Assembly: GCF_016464625.1 (NCBI RefSeq) | Contig: NZ_JAEAGO010000002.1 | Coordinates: forward strand, 62,001 to 126,000 | Direction: 5' to 3' | DNA: 64,000 nt | DNA from: Penaeicola halotolerans | Lineage (GTDB): Bacteria > Bacteroidota > Bacteroidia > Cytophagales > Cyclobacteriaceae | In this document: in pieces, positions 14,926 through 24,873 of the stretch | Layout: every line of letters starts with the position of its first letter | Position numbering within the stretch: position 1 is the first letter of the stretch | Notes under the pieces: model-generated | Told to the model about the DNA's origin: nothing | The model's input: the letters and a program-made list of their open reading frames with translations, nothing else | The model's database searches: none | Made by a program: the position numbers and the translations under genes

Positions 14926-17922
14926 ATGAAAAAGTTTATAAAAATTTTTACAGCCGCTGTCGCTATCATTCTAGTCCTTTTAGCCAGTTTGCCATTTTTA
15001 TTCAAGGACAAAATCAAAGCTAAAATAGATGAAGCCATAGCTAGTGCAGTCAATGCAGACGTGTATTATGATTATGATAAGATCAGCGCTTCTATTTTCA
15101 AAAGATTCCCTGATATTTCGATCACTTTAGGCGACTTTGGAGTGGTTAATAGAGCGCCATTCGCGGGAGATACGCTGGCTGCCATAGGTTCCCTTCAGGT
15201 AGACTTCAATCTCAAGTCAGTTATTTTTGATGAAAATCCTACACTGACAGGCATCCATTTAGATAGAGCCAAGCTCAATGTGAAAGTACTAGCTGATGGA
15301 GCCGCCAACTATGACATTACTTTCCCTGAAGAAGAAGCAATCCAAGAAGATACTACGGGTACAGGTGACCTTCAAATAGCCATAGATCAACTAGAAATTA
15401 GTAATTCCTCTATGATCTATGAGGATAAATCACTGAACTTCTATACAGACCTAAGAGACCTTAATCTAGATGGTAGAGGTGATTTTACATTAGATATCTA
15501 TGATCTCAAGGGACTCCTGTCAGGAACCATCCACAGCATGATCTATGAGGATGTCAACTATTTAAGTAATAAAAAAGTACTGGCAGATGCTGTAGTAAAC
15601 ATCAATATGCCTGAATTCAAATTCACTTTCAAAGAGAATCTAATCAAAGTCAATGATTTTGGATTCATATTCGATGGATTCATCGCTATGCCAGAAGATG
15701 ACATAGAGATGGATTTTTCTGTTGCTGCTGAAGACAACTCTTTCAAGAGCCTACTTTCTCTAGTACCAGGCATCTATACAGAAAGCTTTGAAGGCATACA
15801 GACCTCTGGCACCTTAGACTTTGCCTCAAATGTCAAAGGGATATATAGTGATACCTCCATGCCTGCTTTTGACCTGATGCTCAAAGTAAGCGAGGGCATG
15901 TTTCAATACCCTGATCTACCAGATGCTGTCAGAGATATCAATGTAGATCTACTCATAGAAAACAAAGATGGTAATATAGACAACACCTCTTTAGACATCA
16001 AAACCTTCAATCTTGCTTTTGGTAAAAACCCACTTAGTGGACGTATGAAAATCGCCAATTTGGTGACTTATGATATAGATGCATTCTTAAAAGGATCGAT
16101 CAATCTAGCTGATATGACAAGCATGTTTCCTCTTGAAGGCATGACTTTAAAAGGGGTATTTAGTACAGATATCACCGCTAGTGGCCGATATGATAGCCTT
16201 ACCAATACGATCCCAAAGATTAATGCCAACATGAATTTAAAAGATGGGTATATCAAATCAAGTGATTTCCCTAGTGCTTTGGAACAAATCAGCCTAACGG
16301 CCAATATCCTAAATCAATCAGGAAAAATGGCTGAGACGACCTTTGACATGTCTGACTTTAAGATGCTACTAGATGGTGAAGAGGTCATCGCAAAGCTGAA
16401 AGTATCTAATCTCAACGACTACACTTGGGATGCTTTTGTACAAGGTAACCTTGACTTAGGCAAGCTTATGAAAATCTATCCTATAGAGGGCACCACGCTT
16501 GATGGGCATATCTATGCCGAGCTAGAAACCAAAGGTAAAATGTCGGATCTAGAAGCTAAAAGATATGCGAATCTACCAACTAAAGGCTTGGCTGTGATCG
16601 ACAACTTGACTTATCAGAGTACAGACTTACCCCAAGGATTTAAAATAGAAAAAGCAGAAACCAGCTTCAACCCATCTGAAATCACACTTACACAGTTTGA
16701 TGCACAAGCTGGAGAAAGCAAGTTTTCTATGACGGGAGCACTAAGCAACTATCTGCCTTATTTACTTGGTGAAAATGAAGTGCTAGTCGGTAAGGTTAAC
16801 TTCAACTCCAAACGCTTCAATGCCAATGAGTGGATGACCGAGACAGAGGTAGTAGACACCACTAGTAGCGAACCGCTCAGCGTGATAGAAATCCCAAAAA
16901 ATGTAGATTTCACATTTAATGCTGCTATCGATGAAGTCATATATGATAATCTCAATCTAAAATCAGTCAAAGGACAAATCATCGCAAAAGATGGCGTGCT
17001 ACGATTTAATGATACAGGCATGAAACTACTCGGAGGTGATATGAACCTATCTGGCACCTATGATACTCGTGACATGAGCGACCCTAAGTTTGATATGACT
17101 TTCAAGTTAAAAGAAATTTCATTTAAAGAGTCCTTCAACTCTTTTGTAACGATACAGACATTGGCTCCAATCGCTCAACATATAGCTGGAAACTTCTCCA
17201 CTACTTTCAAGCTAGGCGGAAAATTAGGTCAAGATATGATGCCAATACCTAGCTCGCTAGACGGAAGTGGGCTGATCAATATCGCAAAAGCCGCATATGA
17301 AAATAGTCAACTCCTCAGTGGCTTGACCAGCGTGACTAGTTTGAATGATGCCAACTCCGTATCTATCAAAGATCTCGTGCTAAGCGCCTCAATTACAGAT
17401 GGTAGGTTCTCTGTGAAGCCATTTGACGTTAACATAGGATCATATAAGACCAATATCAGTGGTAGCACTGGACTAGATGGCTCACTACAGTATCAACTCA
17501 AAATGGATGTACCTGCTGGCAAACTAGGAACTCAGATAAATGATCTGATCGCAGGTATTTCTGGACAAGCCTCCTCAGGGAGTAGCATCATTCCACTTAA
17601 TATCGCCCTAACTGGTACTTATGACAAGCCGAAGTTTGGCCTGAATAGCAATAAAAGTGTCACAGGGCAAGTCCAAAACGCTATACAATCCAGAGTAGAA
17701 AGTGAGAAGGAGCAAGCGGTAGAAAAAATCGAAAACATAGCTGACTCACTGAAAACAGATCTAAAAGCAAAGCAAGATAGTTTGAAAAAAGTCATCGAAG
17801 CTAGAGCCAAAGCCAAAGAAGATAGTCTAAAAAAAGCAGCTGAGGAAGCAAAGAAAAAGCTAGAAGAAGAAGCTAAGAAGAAAGCACTCGAGCTACTTCG
17901 TAAAAGGGGCGGAGGAGAGTAA
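14926..17922 (+). CDS. AsmA-like inner-membrane/periplasmic giant protein
   Basis: Nearly 1000 residues: a single N-terminal membrane segment (FIKIFTAAVAIILVLLASLPFLF), then long beta-rich repeats typical of AsmA/TamB-type proteins (DISITLGDFGVVNRAPFAGDT, recurring short strands), and a highly charged Lys/Glu/Ala C-terminal tail of about 70 residues likely to be a helix. Family members are thought to bridge the periplasm and move phospholipids or affect outer-membrane assembly. I take the ATG at 14926 because it directly precedes the signal anchor; the ATG at 14857 would add 23 residues lying just past the upstream terminator. A second AsmA-like gene lies at 55738. Confidence 0.82.
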   Translation: MKKFIKIFTAAVAIILVLLASLPFLFKDKIKAKIDEAIASAVNADVYYDYDKISASIFKRFPDISITLGDFGVVNRAPFAGDTLAAIGSLQVDFNLKSVIFDENPTLTGIHLDRAKLNVKVLADGAANYDITFPEEEAIQEDTTGTGDLQIAIDQLEISNSSMIYEDKSLNFYTDLRDLNLDGRGDFTLDIYDLKGLLSGTIHSMIYEDVNYLSNKKVLADAVVNINMPEFKFTFKENLIKVNDFGFIFDGFIAMPEDDIEMDFSVAAEDNSFKSLLSLVPGIYTESFEGIQTSGTLDFASNVKGIYSDTSMPAFDLMLKVSEGMFQYPDLPDAVRDINVDLLIENKDGNIDNTSLDIKTFNLAFGKNPLSGRMKIANLVTYDIDAFLKGSINLADMTSMFPLEGMTLKGVFSTDITASGRYDSLTNTIPKINANMNLKDGYIKSSDFPSALEQISLTANILNQSGKMAETTFDMSDFKMLLDGEEVIAKLKVSNLNDYTWDAFVQGNLDLGKLMKIYPIEGTTLDGHIYAELETKGKMSDLEAKRYANLPTKGLAVIDNLTYQSTDLPQGFKIEKAETSFNPSEITLTQFDAQAGESKFSMTGALSNYLPYLLGENEVLVGKVNFNSKRFNANEWMTETEVVDTTSSEPLSVIEIPKNVDFTFNAAIDEVIYDNLNLKSVKGQIIAKDGVLRFNDTGMKLLGGDMNLSGTYDTRDMSDPKFDMTFKLKEISFKESFNSFVTIQTLAPIAQHIAGNFSTTFKLGGKLGQDMMPIPSSLDGSGLINIAKAAYENSQLLSGLTSVTSLNDANSVSIKDLVLSASITDGRFSVKPFDVNIGSYKTNISGSTGLDGSLQYQLKMDVPAGKLGTQINDLIAGISGQASSGSSIIPLNIALTGTYDKPKFGLNSNKSVTGQVQNAIQSRVESEKEQAVEKIENIADSLKTDLKAKQDSLKKVIEARAKAKEDSLKKAAEEAKKKLEEEAKKKALELLRKRGGGE

Positions 17923-17946
17923 TCTATCTTCAAAAAAAGCACTAAA

Positions 17947-17976
17947 GGCACCTAATGAATTTTAGGTGCTTTTTTT
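17947..17976. terminator. Bidirectional terminator between the AsmA-like and AEC transporter genes
   Basis: GCACCTAA/TTAGGTGC stem followed by TTTTTTT on the plus strand; the reverse strand also runs into a T-run through the upstream A-tract. The genes on both sides converge on it. Confidence 0.8.
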
Positions 17977-18880
17977 ATCCAATCATCCAGTACCACAAGA
18001 GCACCGTAAAAAATGAAAGAGGAACACCGATACCAACCATCATACCTGCAAGCTTTTCATTAAGTTGATTGCTAGAAGCTACGATAGAGGCAGTAATCAT
18101 AGGTGCCATAGCTGCTTCTATGATACTAACATCTACAGGCATTCCTTCCCCTCCAAGTATCCAAACATATAAAGCAAAAATCAGAAAGGGTGCTAAAAAC
18201 AACTTGTAACTAAGGCCAATGAGTAATGGTCTGAAGTCAAAGTTTGTAGCTTTTACCTTCAATTGCAAACCTACTGAAACTAAGGCTAGCGGAGTGAGTG
18301 TCGCCCCTATTTTAGACAGTATATCTGCGACCACACCCTCAAACTTGATATCAAAACTCCCTAATATAAACGCTAAGACAAAAGTCAAAAACGGAGGAAA
18401 CTTCAGTACCTTCTTAAAAATATCTCTCTTCCTAGACGTGTCTCGCCCATAGACTGCCGCTACCACGATCCCAAATGAAGAAACGATGACAAATGATCCT
18501 GGCTGATCTACCAAAATCGCATATTGCAACCCCTCCACCCCAAAAAGCGCTTCCACTAATGGATATCCTACAAAGGATGTATTTCCTAAACCACAACAAA
18601 GTATCACACAACCTGTGGTCGCTCGATCCCAGCCAAGTCGAGGACCAAGAAATCCAAAGATTAAAACAGCCGCACCAAATATGATCCAAGCTGTCATCAG
18701 TGGATAAATCAACGTGAGGCTATAAGTAATCTGCGGTATATACACTAATGCCAAAGCTGGCAATGAGACATAAATGATGAAATTATTGAGGGTGATATGA
18801 GCATTTGATGGAAAATCCTTTACTCGCTGAAAGAGTAAACCTAGAATCAAACACAGAGCTAGTACATAAAGGTTGGTCAT
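17975..18880 (-). CDS. AEC family transporter (auxin-efflux-carrier type)
   Basis: Integral membrane protein of 301 residues with about ten hydrophobic segments in two halves. Family markers include NNFIIYVSLPALAL in the first half, CGLGNTSFVGYPLVEALFG in the middle and LTPLALVSVGLQL in the second. Such carriers export or take up small organic anions such as malate or malonate; the substrate is unknown here. Transcribed alone. Confidence 0.88.
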   Translation of the reverse strand: MTNLYVLALCLILGLLFQRVKDFPSNAHITLNNFIIYVSLPALALVYIPQITYSLTLIYPLMTAWIIFGAAVLIFGFLGPRLGWDRATTGCVILCCGLGNTSFVGYPLVEALFGVEGLQYAILVDQPGSFVIVSSFGIVVAAVYGRDTSRKRDIFKKVLKFPPFLTFVLAFILGSFDIKFEGVVADILSKIGATLTPLALVSVGLQLKVKATNFDFRPLLIGLSYKLFLAPFLIFALYVWILGGEGMPVDVSIIEAAMAPMITASIVASSNQLNEKLAGMMVGIGVPLSFFTVLLWYWMIG

Positions 18881-19005
18881 TTTGGCATATTAAATGTAGT
18901 GTGAGAGACATCAAGGCGACATTTGAAAACATTAACAGAATAATAACACGCTTTTAATCAACAATTTATACGTAAATGAGATTATTGTATTAAACTAATT
19001 GAGAA

Positions 19006-19227
19006 ATGGAACAAATTACACCTTTTATCATTGATGACGCAGAGTTCGTGCAGCTTTCCAACCTGCCTACTAGCATTGCTGATATGCTGAAGAAATTGAT
19101 CCCTGACAGAAACGTTTTGACCTTAAACTATCAAGGAATCGAGTTGAAAGATTGTATATCATTTGAAGACTTCAATCAGTGGTTTGACTATTTCAACTAC
19201 AGCGTGAAGACTGTGAATGAGTTTTAA
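19006..19227 (+). CDS. Hypothetical 73-residue protein
   Basis: Small soluble acidic protein (MEQITPFIIDDAEFVQLSNLP... to VKTVNEF). No signal peptide or membrane segment, no recognised family. Support for being a real gene: start codon after a 125-bp non-coding gap, balanced composition like neighbouring proteins, and a stop codon shared in TTAA with the convergent gene at 19224, a pattern repeated at other gene pairs in this window. Confidence 0.6.
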   Translation: MEQITPFIIDDAEFVQLSNLPTSIADMLKKLIPDRNVLTLNYQGIELKDCISFEDFNQWFDYFNYSVKTVNEF

Positions 19228-19601
19228 AATCCTGATCTCCTTTTTTCATCAAAATACTTTTTCAACTGCGGGTACACTTCACTCTCCACTTCTGGCGTAC
19301 CCATAAGCGTGATATCCATTGAACCTAGTATCTCCTTATTGGTGATTTCTATAGTTTCGATTAGGTAAATAATCTCAGAAAGTTTAAGTGTAGACTTTGA
19401 TTTAACTGGATCCGTGTGGAATGTATTCCCATAAAAATCCACCACTTCATAATATATCTCACCATCCAGCTTTTCTGCAAAAATGGTCAAATCATCTCCC
19501 CACTGACTTTCTGGATAGTGTAGCCTCACCAAAACAACACTTGGAGCTGGCGTCTCAAAGTAAGTCTTGGGTTTAAAATCAAAATCTATTTTATCATTCA
19601 T
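19224..19601 (-). CDS. Hypothetical 125-residue protein
   Basis: Soluble, acidic, beta-rich protein (KTYFETPAPSVVLVRLHYPES; DLTIFAEKLDGEIYYEVVDFYG) with a helical C-terminus (VYPQLKKYFDEKRRSGF). Not recognised. It converges on the 73-residue gene with a four-base overlap, and is separated by 131 bp from the divergent TonB-receptor gene. Confidence 0.65.
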   Translation of the reverse strand: MNDKIDFDFKPKTYFETPAPSVVLVRLHYPESQWGDDLTIFAEKLDGEIYYEVVDFYGNTFHTDPVKSKSTLKLSEIIYLIETIEITNKEILGSMDITLMGTPEVESEVYPQLKKYFDEKRRSGF

Positions 19602-19732
19602 TATACAAATCTAGCCTTAAATGGCCTGATGGGCAAAAGGTTAATCTAAAGATTATTTAGTCTTATCTAAATTTATTATTTGATTAAACTATTTATTAGT
19701 TTTGTGTATTCAAAATAAATATTAAGCCTGAT

Positions 19733-22099
19733 ATGATTAGATATATATTTTTGGTTTTGTATACATTTCAGATACTGATAGTTGATGTACAAGGCCAAAA
19801 CATCAAAGGAACCGTGTATGATAACAATAAACCACTAAGCTATGCTACGGTGGGTATCCCTTCTTTAAATAAAATCACACAAACCGACTCTTTAGGAAGA
19901 TTTGCATTAGATGATATCCCCAAAGGAAATCACCTAGTCAAGGTATCGCTACTAGGCTATGTGCCATATGAGCAAGAAGTCAATATCAATCAAGAAGACA
20001 TTACACTTGCTATAAGACTTCAATCCAACGCGATTAAACTAAAGGACGTCACTATCAGTGGTGCTAGATATGAGCAATCTAGCAGAGAAAGTGCTACTAA
20101 GGTCAGTTCGATCAATCAAGATTTACTTTGGCAAATGAATGCATCAAGTCTAGCTGACGGATTAAAATTCCAATCTGGCCTAAGAGTAGAGAACAACTGT
20201 GCTAATTGTGGTTTCACACAAATCCGACTCAATGGACTAGAAGGACCTTATACGCAAGTTTTGATCAATAGCCGACCGATCTTTAGTGCGCTTGCTGGAG
20301 TCTATGGACTAGAACATATTCCAACGCATATGATTGAACGCATAGAAGTCATCAAGGGTGGTGCATCTGCACTGTATGGCGCTAATGCGATCGCAGGCAC
20401 GGTCAATATCATTACTAAAAACCCTATTCAAAATGAGTTTCAGGCGGGTATCACTGGGGCTATGATCGATGGTAAAGCGCTTGATAGATCTATTTATGCT
20501 AGTGCAGATATAATCGATCAGGACATGAATCAGGGATTTACACTGTACGGACTTCAGCGAGAGCGAGAAGACTGGGATGCCAATGACGATGGTTTTTCTG
20601 AGATCACTGAGTTATCGCAGCAGGTTTTGGGATTTAAGCATTTTTTCAAGCCAAACACAAAAATCAAGCTCTCTAGCGACCTACACATCATCAATGAGAG
20701 CAGACGTGGCGGTAACCTCCTGCACCTCCCTCCTCACTTGACGGATATCGCTGAGGCACTTGATCATCGGATAATAGGTGGAGGTATAAATGTCGACTAC
20801 ATCTCAAGCTCAGCGAGTAAATGGCAGTTTTATACTGCAGGACAGAGAGTTCTCAGAGATAGCTACTATGGTGGCGGTGGAAATGAAGCCACTCTTAGGT
20901 CAGAAGGACTTAGTGATGATGCTATAGCAGACGCTCTATCCAATGCTGCCCGATTCTATGGTAATACCACAGATTTCGCTTGGAATACAGGCGTTATGAA
21001 GCAGTATTTTACCGAGAAAAACAGCTTTACTTTAGGAGTAGAATGGGTAGGAAATAAGGTAGATGATCAAATGCCTGGCTATGGCAGAAGTATAGTTCAA
21101 ACTGCCCAGTCAATTGGACTCTACGCCCAACACGAATGGAAGCCTAATCCAAAATGGACTGTACTAAGTGGTATTCGTGCAGATCAAAATATCATAGATG
21201 GCACTTATACACTAGGCTTGTCGGACAATGAGATTACTTTTAACGCACTCACAATAAACCCTAGGGTTCAATTAATGCACTTAATAGATGAAACTTGGCA
21301 GTTTAGAACGGGATTTTCTACAGGATATAGAGCTCCACAAGCATTTGATGAGGACCTACATATAGAAACGGTCAATGGAGCAGCGCAATTTGTACAGCTC
21401 TCGAATGATCTAAGACCTGAGCGGTCACAAAGCTTTTCTGCTGGACTTTATAAAGATGCTCAAAGAGTCAAGGATAGGATACAACTGTCTGTAGAGGGCT
21501 TTTATACATTATTAAATGACCCCTTTATACAAGTTGGCCTAGCTGAAAGTACCGAAAATGCTCCAGAAATATTGGAAAAAAGAAACTCACCTATAGATGC
21601 ACAGGTGGCTGGTATGAACCTAGAGTTCAATTGGACGAATACATTAGGATGGGAAGTCCAGAGTGGATTTACTATCCAAAAAGCGATTTATGAAAGTCCT
21701 GTAGAAATCTACGAGCTTGCAGATGAAAGTACAATACAGACACGCAATATCCTGAGAACACCAAATCTCTATGGGCATGTCATTGGTTCGTACAAGTGGA
21801 ATACAAAGTGGCGAACAAGTCTAAATGTAAATTATACTGGAAGAATGGAAGTCCCTTATGAGGGTCCCGCTGCACCACTAGCTATTAGAAACGTCAGAGA
21901 TTTTTATGAAGTAAATGCCTCTGTAGAAAGATATGTGACCTTCAATCAGCACACCAATGTCACCATAAAACTAGGTGTACAAAACATATTCAATGCCTAT
22001 CAAAATGACTTTGATACTGGGAGGTTTAGAGATGCCGCTTATATTTATGGGCCTATGTTACCCAGAAGTATCACGTTTGGTATACAGCTTAAGCATTAA
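19733..22099 (+). CDS. TonB-dependent outer-membrane receptor
   Basis: 788 residues. A signal peptide (about 1-22) is followed by a carboxypeptidase-regulatory-like domain (KGTVYDNNKPLSYATVGIPS to about 105), a plug domain with CANCGFTQIRLNGLEG, VLINSRPIFS and IERIEVIKGGASALYGANAIAGTVNIITK, and a barrel ending in the aromatic-rich strand RSITFGIQLKH. The two cysteines of CxxC in the plug are seen in a Bacteroidota subfamily of receptors. Substrate unknown (siderophore, metal chelate or other); no uptake genes are adjacent. It stands alone and its 3' end overlaps the convergent nucleotidyltransferase gene by 11 bases. TAGTTTTG at 19697-19704 is a possible -7 element without a clear -33. Confidence 0.93.
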   Translation: MIRYIFLVLYTFQILIVDVQGQNIKGTVYDNNKPLSYATVGIPSLNKITQTDSLGRFALDDIPKGNHLVKVSLLGYVPYEQEVNINQEDITLAIRLQSNAIKLKDVTISGARYEQSSRESATKVSSINQDLLWQMNASSLADGLKFQSGLRVENNCANCGFTQIRLNGLEGPYTQVLINSRPIFSALAGVYGLEHIPTHMIERIEVIKGGASALYGANAIAGTVNIITKNPIQNEFQAGITGAMIDGKALDRSIYASADIIDQDMNQGFTLYGLQREREDWDANDDGFSEITELSQQVLGFKHFFKPNTKIKLSSDLHIINESRRGGNLLHLPPHLTDIAEALDHRIIGGGINVDYISSSASKWQFYTAGQRVLRDSYYGGGGNEATLRSEGLSDDAIADALSNAARFYGNTTDFAWNTGVMKQYFTEKNSFTLGVEWVGNKVDDQMPGYGRSIVQTAQSIGLYAQHEWKPNPKWTVLSGIRADQNIIDGTYTLGLSDNEITFNALTINPRVQLMHLIDETWQFRTGFSTGYRAPQAFDEDLHIETVNGAAQFVQLSNDLRPERSQSFSAGLYKDAQRVKDRIQLSVEGFYTLLNDPFIQVGLAESTENAPEILEKRNSPIDAQVAGMNLEFNWTNTLGWEVQSGFTIQKAIYESPVEIYELADESTIQTRNILRTPNLYGHVIGSYKWNTKWRTSLNVNYTGRMEVPYEGPAAPLAIRNVRDFYEVNASVERYVTFNQHTNVTIKLGVQNIFNAYQNDFDTGRFRDAAYIYGPMLPRSITFGIQLKH

Positions 22100-23096
22100 A
22101 ATTGAGCTCGGTATTATCACCTACGTTGATGCTATTGCCATGGCCAGCGATAGAGGTATCATTTCCTATGATAGATCTGCTAAGCACCGTGTCACTCAAT
22201 TCACTGAAGCTCCCCACTATAGAGTGTTCTATGATAGAAGATTTGATGATCGTATTATCCCCTATTGCCACATTAGGCCCTATGATAGATCTTTCGATCT
22301 TACAGTTAGCCCCTATACTCACAGGAGGTATGATGATCGTATTTGGAAAGTTGTGCTTTTTATTTGTCTTAAACTCTGGCTTATTGAGCAGAATGGAGTT
22401 GGTCTCTAGTAGTGAATCTCCTCGGCCACAGTCATACCAATTATCTACTTCCACCACTTGGATTTTTTCACCTTTTTCGACCATATACATGAGTGCATCT
22501 GTGAGATGATATTCTCCATGAGTTTTATGCTGGTGATCCAGCAAGTAACTCGCCCCTTCTATAAGCAGTTTGGGATTATTGATCTTGTATATACCCACCA
22601 GTGCTAAGTTTGATTTTGGGATAACTGGCTTCTCCACCATCCTTTTGATCCAGCCTTCTTTATCCAGCTCAGCAACACCGAAAAGACTTGGGTCCTCTAC
22701 TTTTTTGATACCTATCGTAGAATATTCGCTTTGAAGGATTTTTTGAAAATCCATATTGACAATAGTATCCCCTAAGGTGATCAATACTTCTGAATCACCA
22801 GCTATAGCATGTCTAGCAGCATACAGTGCGTGAGCGATGCCTTCCCTAGGCTCAGGCTGGACAACAAATTCAATCTTTAAGCCTTTGTCAGTATATTTAT
22901 CTTTAATGTACTGCTCTATTTTATTTCCAAGATAGCCTATGATGAAGACAAATTCTGTCACTTGTGCTTCTATCAAGCCATCAATGATATGTCCTAGTAT
23001 AGCTTTACCAGCAACAGGCACTAGAGCCTTGGGCTGAGTATGTGTGTGAGGTCTAAGTCTAGAGCCTACTCCTGCTACTGGAATGATAACTTTCAT
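22089..23096 (-). CDS. Sugar-phosphate nucleotidyltransferase (RmlA-like with beta-helix tail)
   Basis: 335 residues. The N-terminal nucleotidyltransferase domain has IPVAGVGSRLRPHTHTQPKAL (G-x-G-x-R...K motif) and LGDTIVN, with substrate-site EKP and WYDCGRG. From about residue 245 a run of hexapeptide-like turns (SIGANCKIERSIIGPNVAIGDN...) forms a left-handed beta-helix. This plan fits dTDP-glucose/UDP-sugar pyrophosphorylase relatives making activated sugars for surface glycans. It begins 11 bp after purE in the same direction and may be co-transcribed with purK-purE, though functionally unrelated. Confidence 0.87.
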   Translation of the reverse strand: MKVIIPVAGVGSRLRPHTHTQPKALVPVAGKAILGHIIDGLIEAQVTEFVFIIGYLGNKIEQYIKDKYTDKGLKIEFVVQPEPREGIAHALYAARHAIAGDSEVLITLGDTIVNMDFQKILQSEYSTIGIKKVEDPSLFGVAELDKEGWIKRMVEKPVIPKSNLALVGIYKINNPKLLIEGASYLLDHQHKTHGEYHLTDALMYMVEKGEKIQVVEVDNWYDCGRGDSLLETNSILLNKPEFKTNKKHNFPNTIIIPPVSIGANCKIERSIIGPNVAIGDNTIIKSSIIEHSIVGSFSELSDTVLSRSIIGNDTSIAGHGNSINVGDNTELNFNA

Positions 23097-23107
23097 GGAT
23101 CTGATCT

Positions 23108-23623
23108 TTATTCTGCAAAGGAGTCTTCCCAGCCCTTCACTTCGATATCTCTAGCACTCTCCAATACGATTTCTTTGAGTGACTGCTTATATTTCTCTAG
23201 GTTTTCCGCAATACGTGCATCAAATGCTCCAATAATCTGGGCTGCTAATATGCCTGCATTTCTAGCGCCATCAAGCGCTACGGTAGCTACTGGAATGCCC
23301 GCAGGCATTTGCAAAATAGACAATACACTGTCCCAACCATCTATAGAATTAGATGACTTCACAGGTACACCTATCACTGGCAAAGAAGTAAGAGAAGCGA
23401 CCATACCTGGTAAGTGTGCTGCTCCTCCAGCTCCAGCGATGATCACTTTAATTCCCTTTTTTCTAGCTGTCTCTGCATATTCTATCATGCGATGCGGAGT
23501 TCTATGAGCAGATACTATAGTGAGTTCAAAATTTACTCCAAGCTCTTCCAGTATCTTAGCTGCTTCTGACATGACTTTCAAGTCAGACTTACTACCCATG
23601 ATGACCCCTACTTGCTTACTCAT
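23108..23623 (-). CDS. purE: 5-(carboxyamino)imidazole ribonucleotide mutase PurE
   Basis: Converts N5-CAIR to CAIR in purine synthesis. 171 residues with class I motifs [22 protein letters not shown] (catalytic His), [15 protein letters not shown] and PVIGVPV. It overlaps the upstream purK by four bases, so the two are co-translated and supply consecutive steps. The presence of PurK excludes the direct-carboxylating class II type. Confidence 0.96.
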   Translation of the reverse strand: MSKQVGVIMGSKSDLKVMSEAAKILEELGVNFELTIVSAHRTPHRMIEYAETARKKGIKVIIAGAGGAAHLPGMVASLTSLPVIGVPVKSSNSIDGWDSVLSILQMPAGIPVATVALDGARNAGILAAQIIGAFDARIAENLEKYKQSLKEIVLESARDIEVKGWEDSFAE

Positions 23624-24762
23624 GCTATTATTTTAATTAAGTTTCTGATTCTTTTAGCCTTTTCCTCTACTTGCTCTATCGTCTCTCCTACTACGGTCAC
23701 ATGCCCCATTTTTCTAAATGGTTTAGTTACTTTTTTTCCGTACAAATGCACATGTACACCACTTGTTGCCATGGCCTCATCCATTCCGATATATCTCGCA
23801 TCTCCTGAGTAGCCGTCTTCCCCTAGTAGATTGACCATGGCTGCGGGTTGAATGATAGAAGTATCACCAAGCGGCATACCAAGTATAGCTCTTAGGTGTT
23901 GTTCAAACTGAGAGGTAATATTAGCCTCAATCGTGTGATGACCACTATTGTGAGGTCGAGGTGCTATCTCATTTACTAAAATTTGCCCGTCTCGAGTGAC
24001 GAACATCTCTACAGCTAATAGTCCCACTAGTTGTAGTTTATCAATGACTTCTCTAGCCACAGCTTCTGCCTTATGTTCTACTGCTTCAGATAAGCCTGAT
24101 GGAGCAAAAAGGTATTCTACTAAATTAAGCTCTGGGTGAAAAGCACAACCTACTGTGGGAAATGCTTTGATCTCTCCTTTTTCATTTCTTGCGACTATGA
24201 CGGATATTTCTAATTGGAAATCAACTAGCTTTTCAAGAAGGCCGGGCTGATCAAAAGCCTTATGTATATCAGCTTCAGTTCGTAAAACTTGAACACCTCT
24301 ACCATCATAGCCATCCTTCCCTAACTTATGGACGGCAGGTAAAAAATCAACAAACCGCTCTACATCTTGGCGATTATCTGTCAGCACAAATTCTGCTGTA
24401 GGAATGTGATTTTTGAGATAAAAATCCTTTTGAATTCTCTTGTCTTGTATCAGCTCTATCAAATGAGGTTGCGGAAATACTTTTACACCTTCCACCTCTA
24501 ATTTCTTGAGCGCTTCTGTATTGACACTTTCGATCTCTATCGTGACTAAGTCAAGATGCCTCCCAAAGTTATAGACAGTATCAAAATCCTTCAGACTTCC
24601 ACAGGTGAAGTTATCTGTTAGGCTTTTAGCTGGAGCATTTTGATCTGGATCTAATATGTGAATGTCTAAATTAAAGTCTGTAGCCGACTGAATCAGCATC
24701 CTTCCTAACTGCCCTCCGCCTAAAATTCCGATTTTAATATCTTGATAAGAGACTTGACTCAT
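23620..24762 (-). CDS. purK: N5-carboxyaminoimidazole ribonucleotide synthase PurK
   Basis: ATP-grasp enzyme that carboxylates AIR with bicarbonate. 380 residues: N-terminal [17 protein letters not shown], central [15 protein letters not shown] for ATP binding, and the signature [17 protein letters not shown], which together define PurK. First gene of the purK-purE pair. Its promoter has its -33 element inside a perfect palindrome (24804-24821), suggesting repression by a purine-responsive or other regulator. Confidence 0.96.
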   Translation of the reverse strand: MSQVSYQDIKIGILGGGQLGRMLIQSATDFNLDIHILDPDQNAPAKSLTDNFTCGSLKDFDTVYNFGRHLDLVTIEIESVNTEALKKLEVEGVKVFPQPHLIELIQDKRIQKDFYLKNHIPTAEFVLTDNRQDVERFVDFLPAVHKLGKDGYDGRGVQVLRTEADIHKAFDQPGLLEKLVDFQLEISVIVARNEKGEIKAFPTVGCAFHPELNLVEYLFAPSGLSEAVEHKAEAVAREVIDKLQLVGLLAVEMFVTRDGQILVNEIAPRPHNSGHHTIEANITSQFEQHLRAILGMPLGDTSIIQPAAMVNLLGEDGYSGDARYIGMDEAMATSGVHVHLYGKKVTKPFRKMGHVTVVGETIEQVEEKAKRIRNLIKIIA

Positions 24763-24781
24763 GTGCTTAAAAGTATTTGTT

Positions 24782-24812
24782 CAAATATAGTCTAAATCCC
24801 TTTTAGGTCAAA
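24782..24812 (-). promoter_or_regulatory. Predicted purKE promoter
   Basis: Minus strand: -7 element TATATTTG at 24782-24789 (exact TAnnTTTG) and -33 TTTG at 24809-24812, separated by 19 bp. Transcription would begin about 14 nt before the purK start codon. Confidence 0.6.
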
Positions 24813-24821
24813 TTTGACCTA
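24804..24821. promoter_or_regulatory. 18-bp perfect palindrome over the purKE -33 element
   Basis: TAGGTCAAATTTGACCTA is fully self-complementary and its centre includes the -33 TTTG. Position and symmetry fit a dimeric repressor site; the regulator is not identified. Confidence 0.6.
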
Positions 24822-24836
24822 TCTAACAATAAGGCA

Positions 24837-24863
24837 TAAAAAAAGGCTGATTTTCATCAGCCT
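24837..24863 (-). terminator. Terminator after the broken small membrane-protein gene
   Basis: AGGCTGAT, four-base loop, ATCAGCCT followed by a run of seven T on the minus strand. Confidence 0.75.
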
Positions 24864-24873
24864 CATGATATCA

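Noticed and set aside
19679-19704. TTTG-N14-TAGTTTTG as a promoter of the TonB receptor gene
   Set aside because: The -7 match is good but the spacer is five bases short of the usual 19, so it is not listed as a supported promoter.
22102-22509. Plus-strand open frames opposite the nucleotidyltransferase gene, including a Tyr/Asp/Arg-repetitive one
   Set aside because: The repetitive translation mirrors the hexapeptide repeats of the real gene on the other strand.
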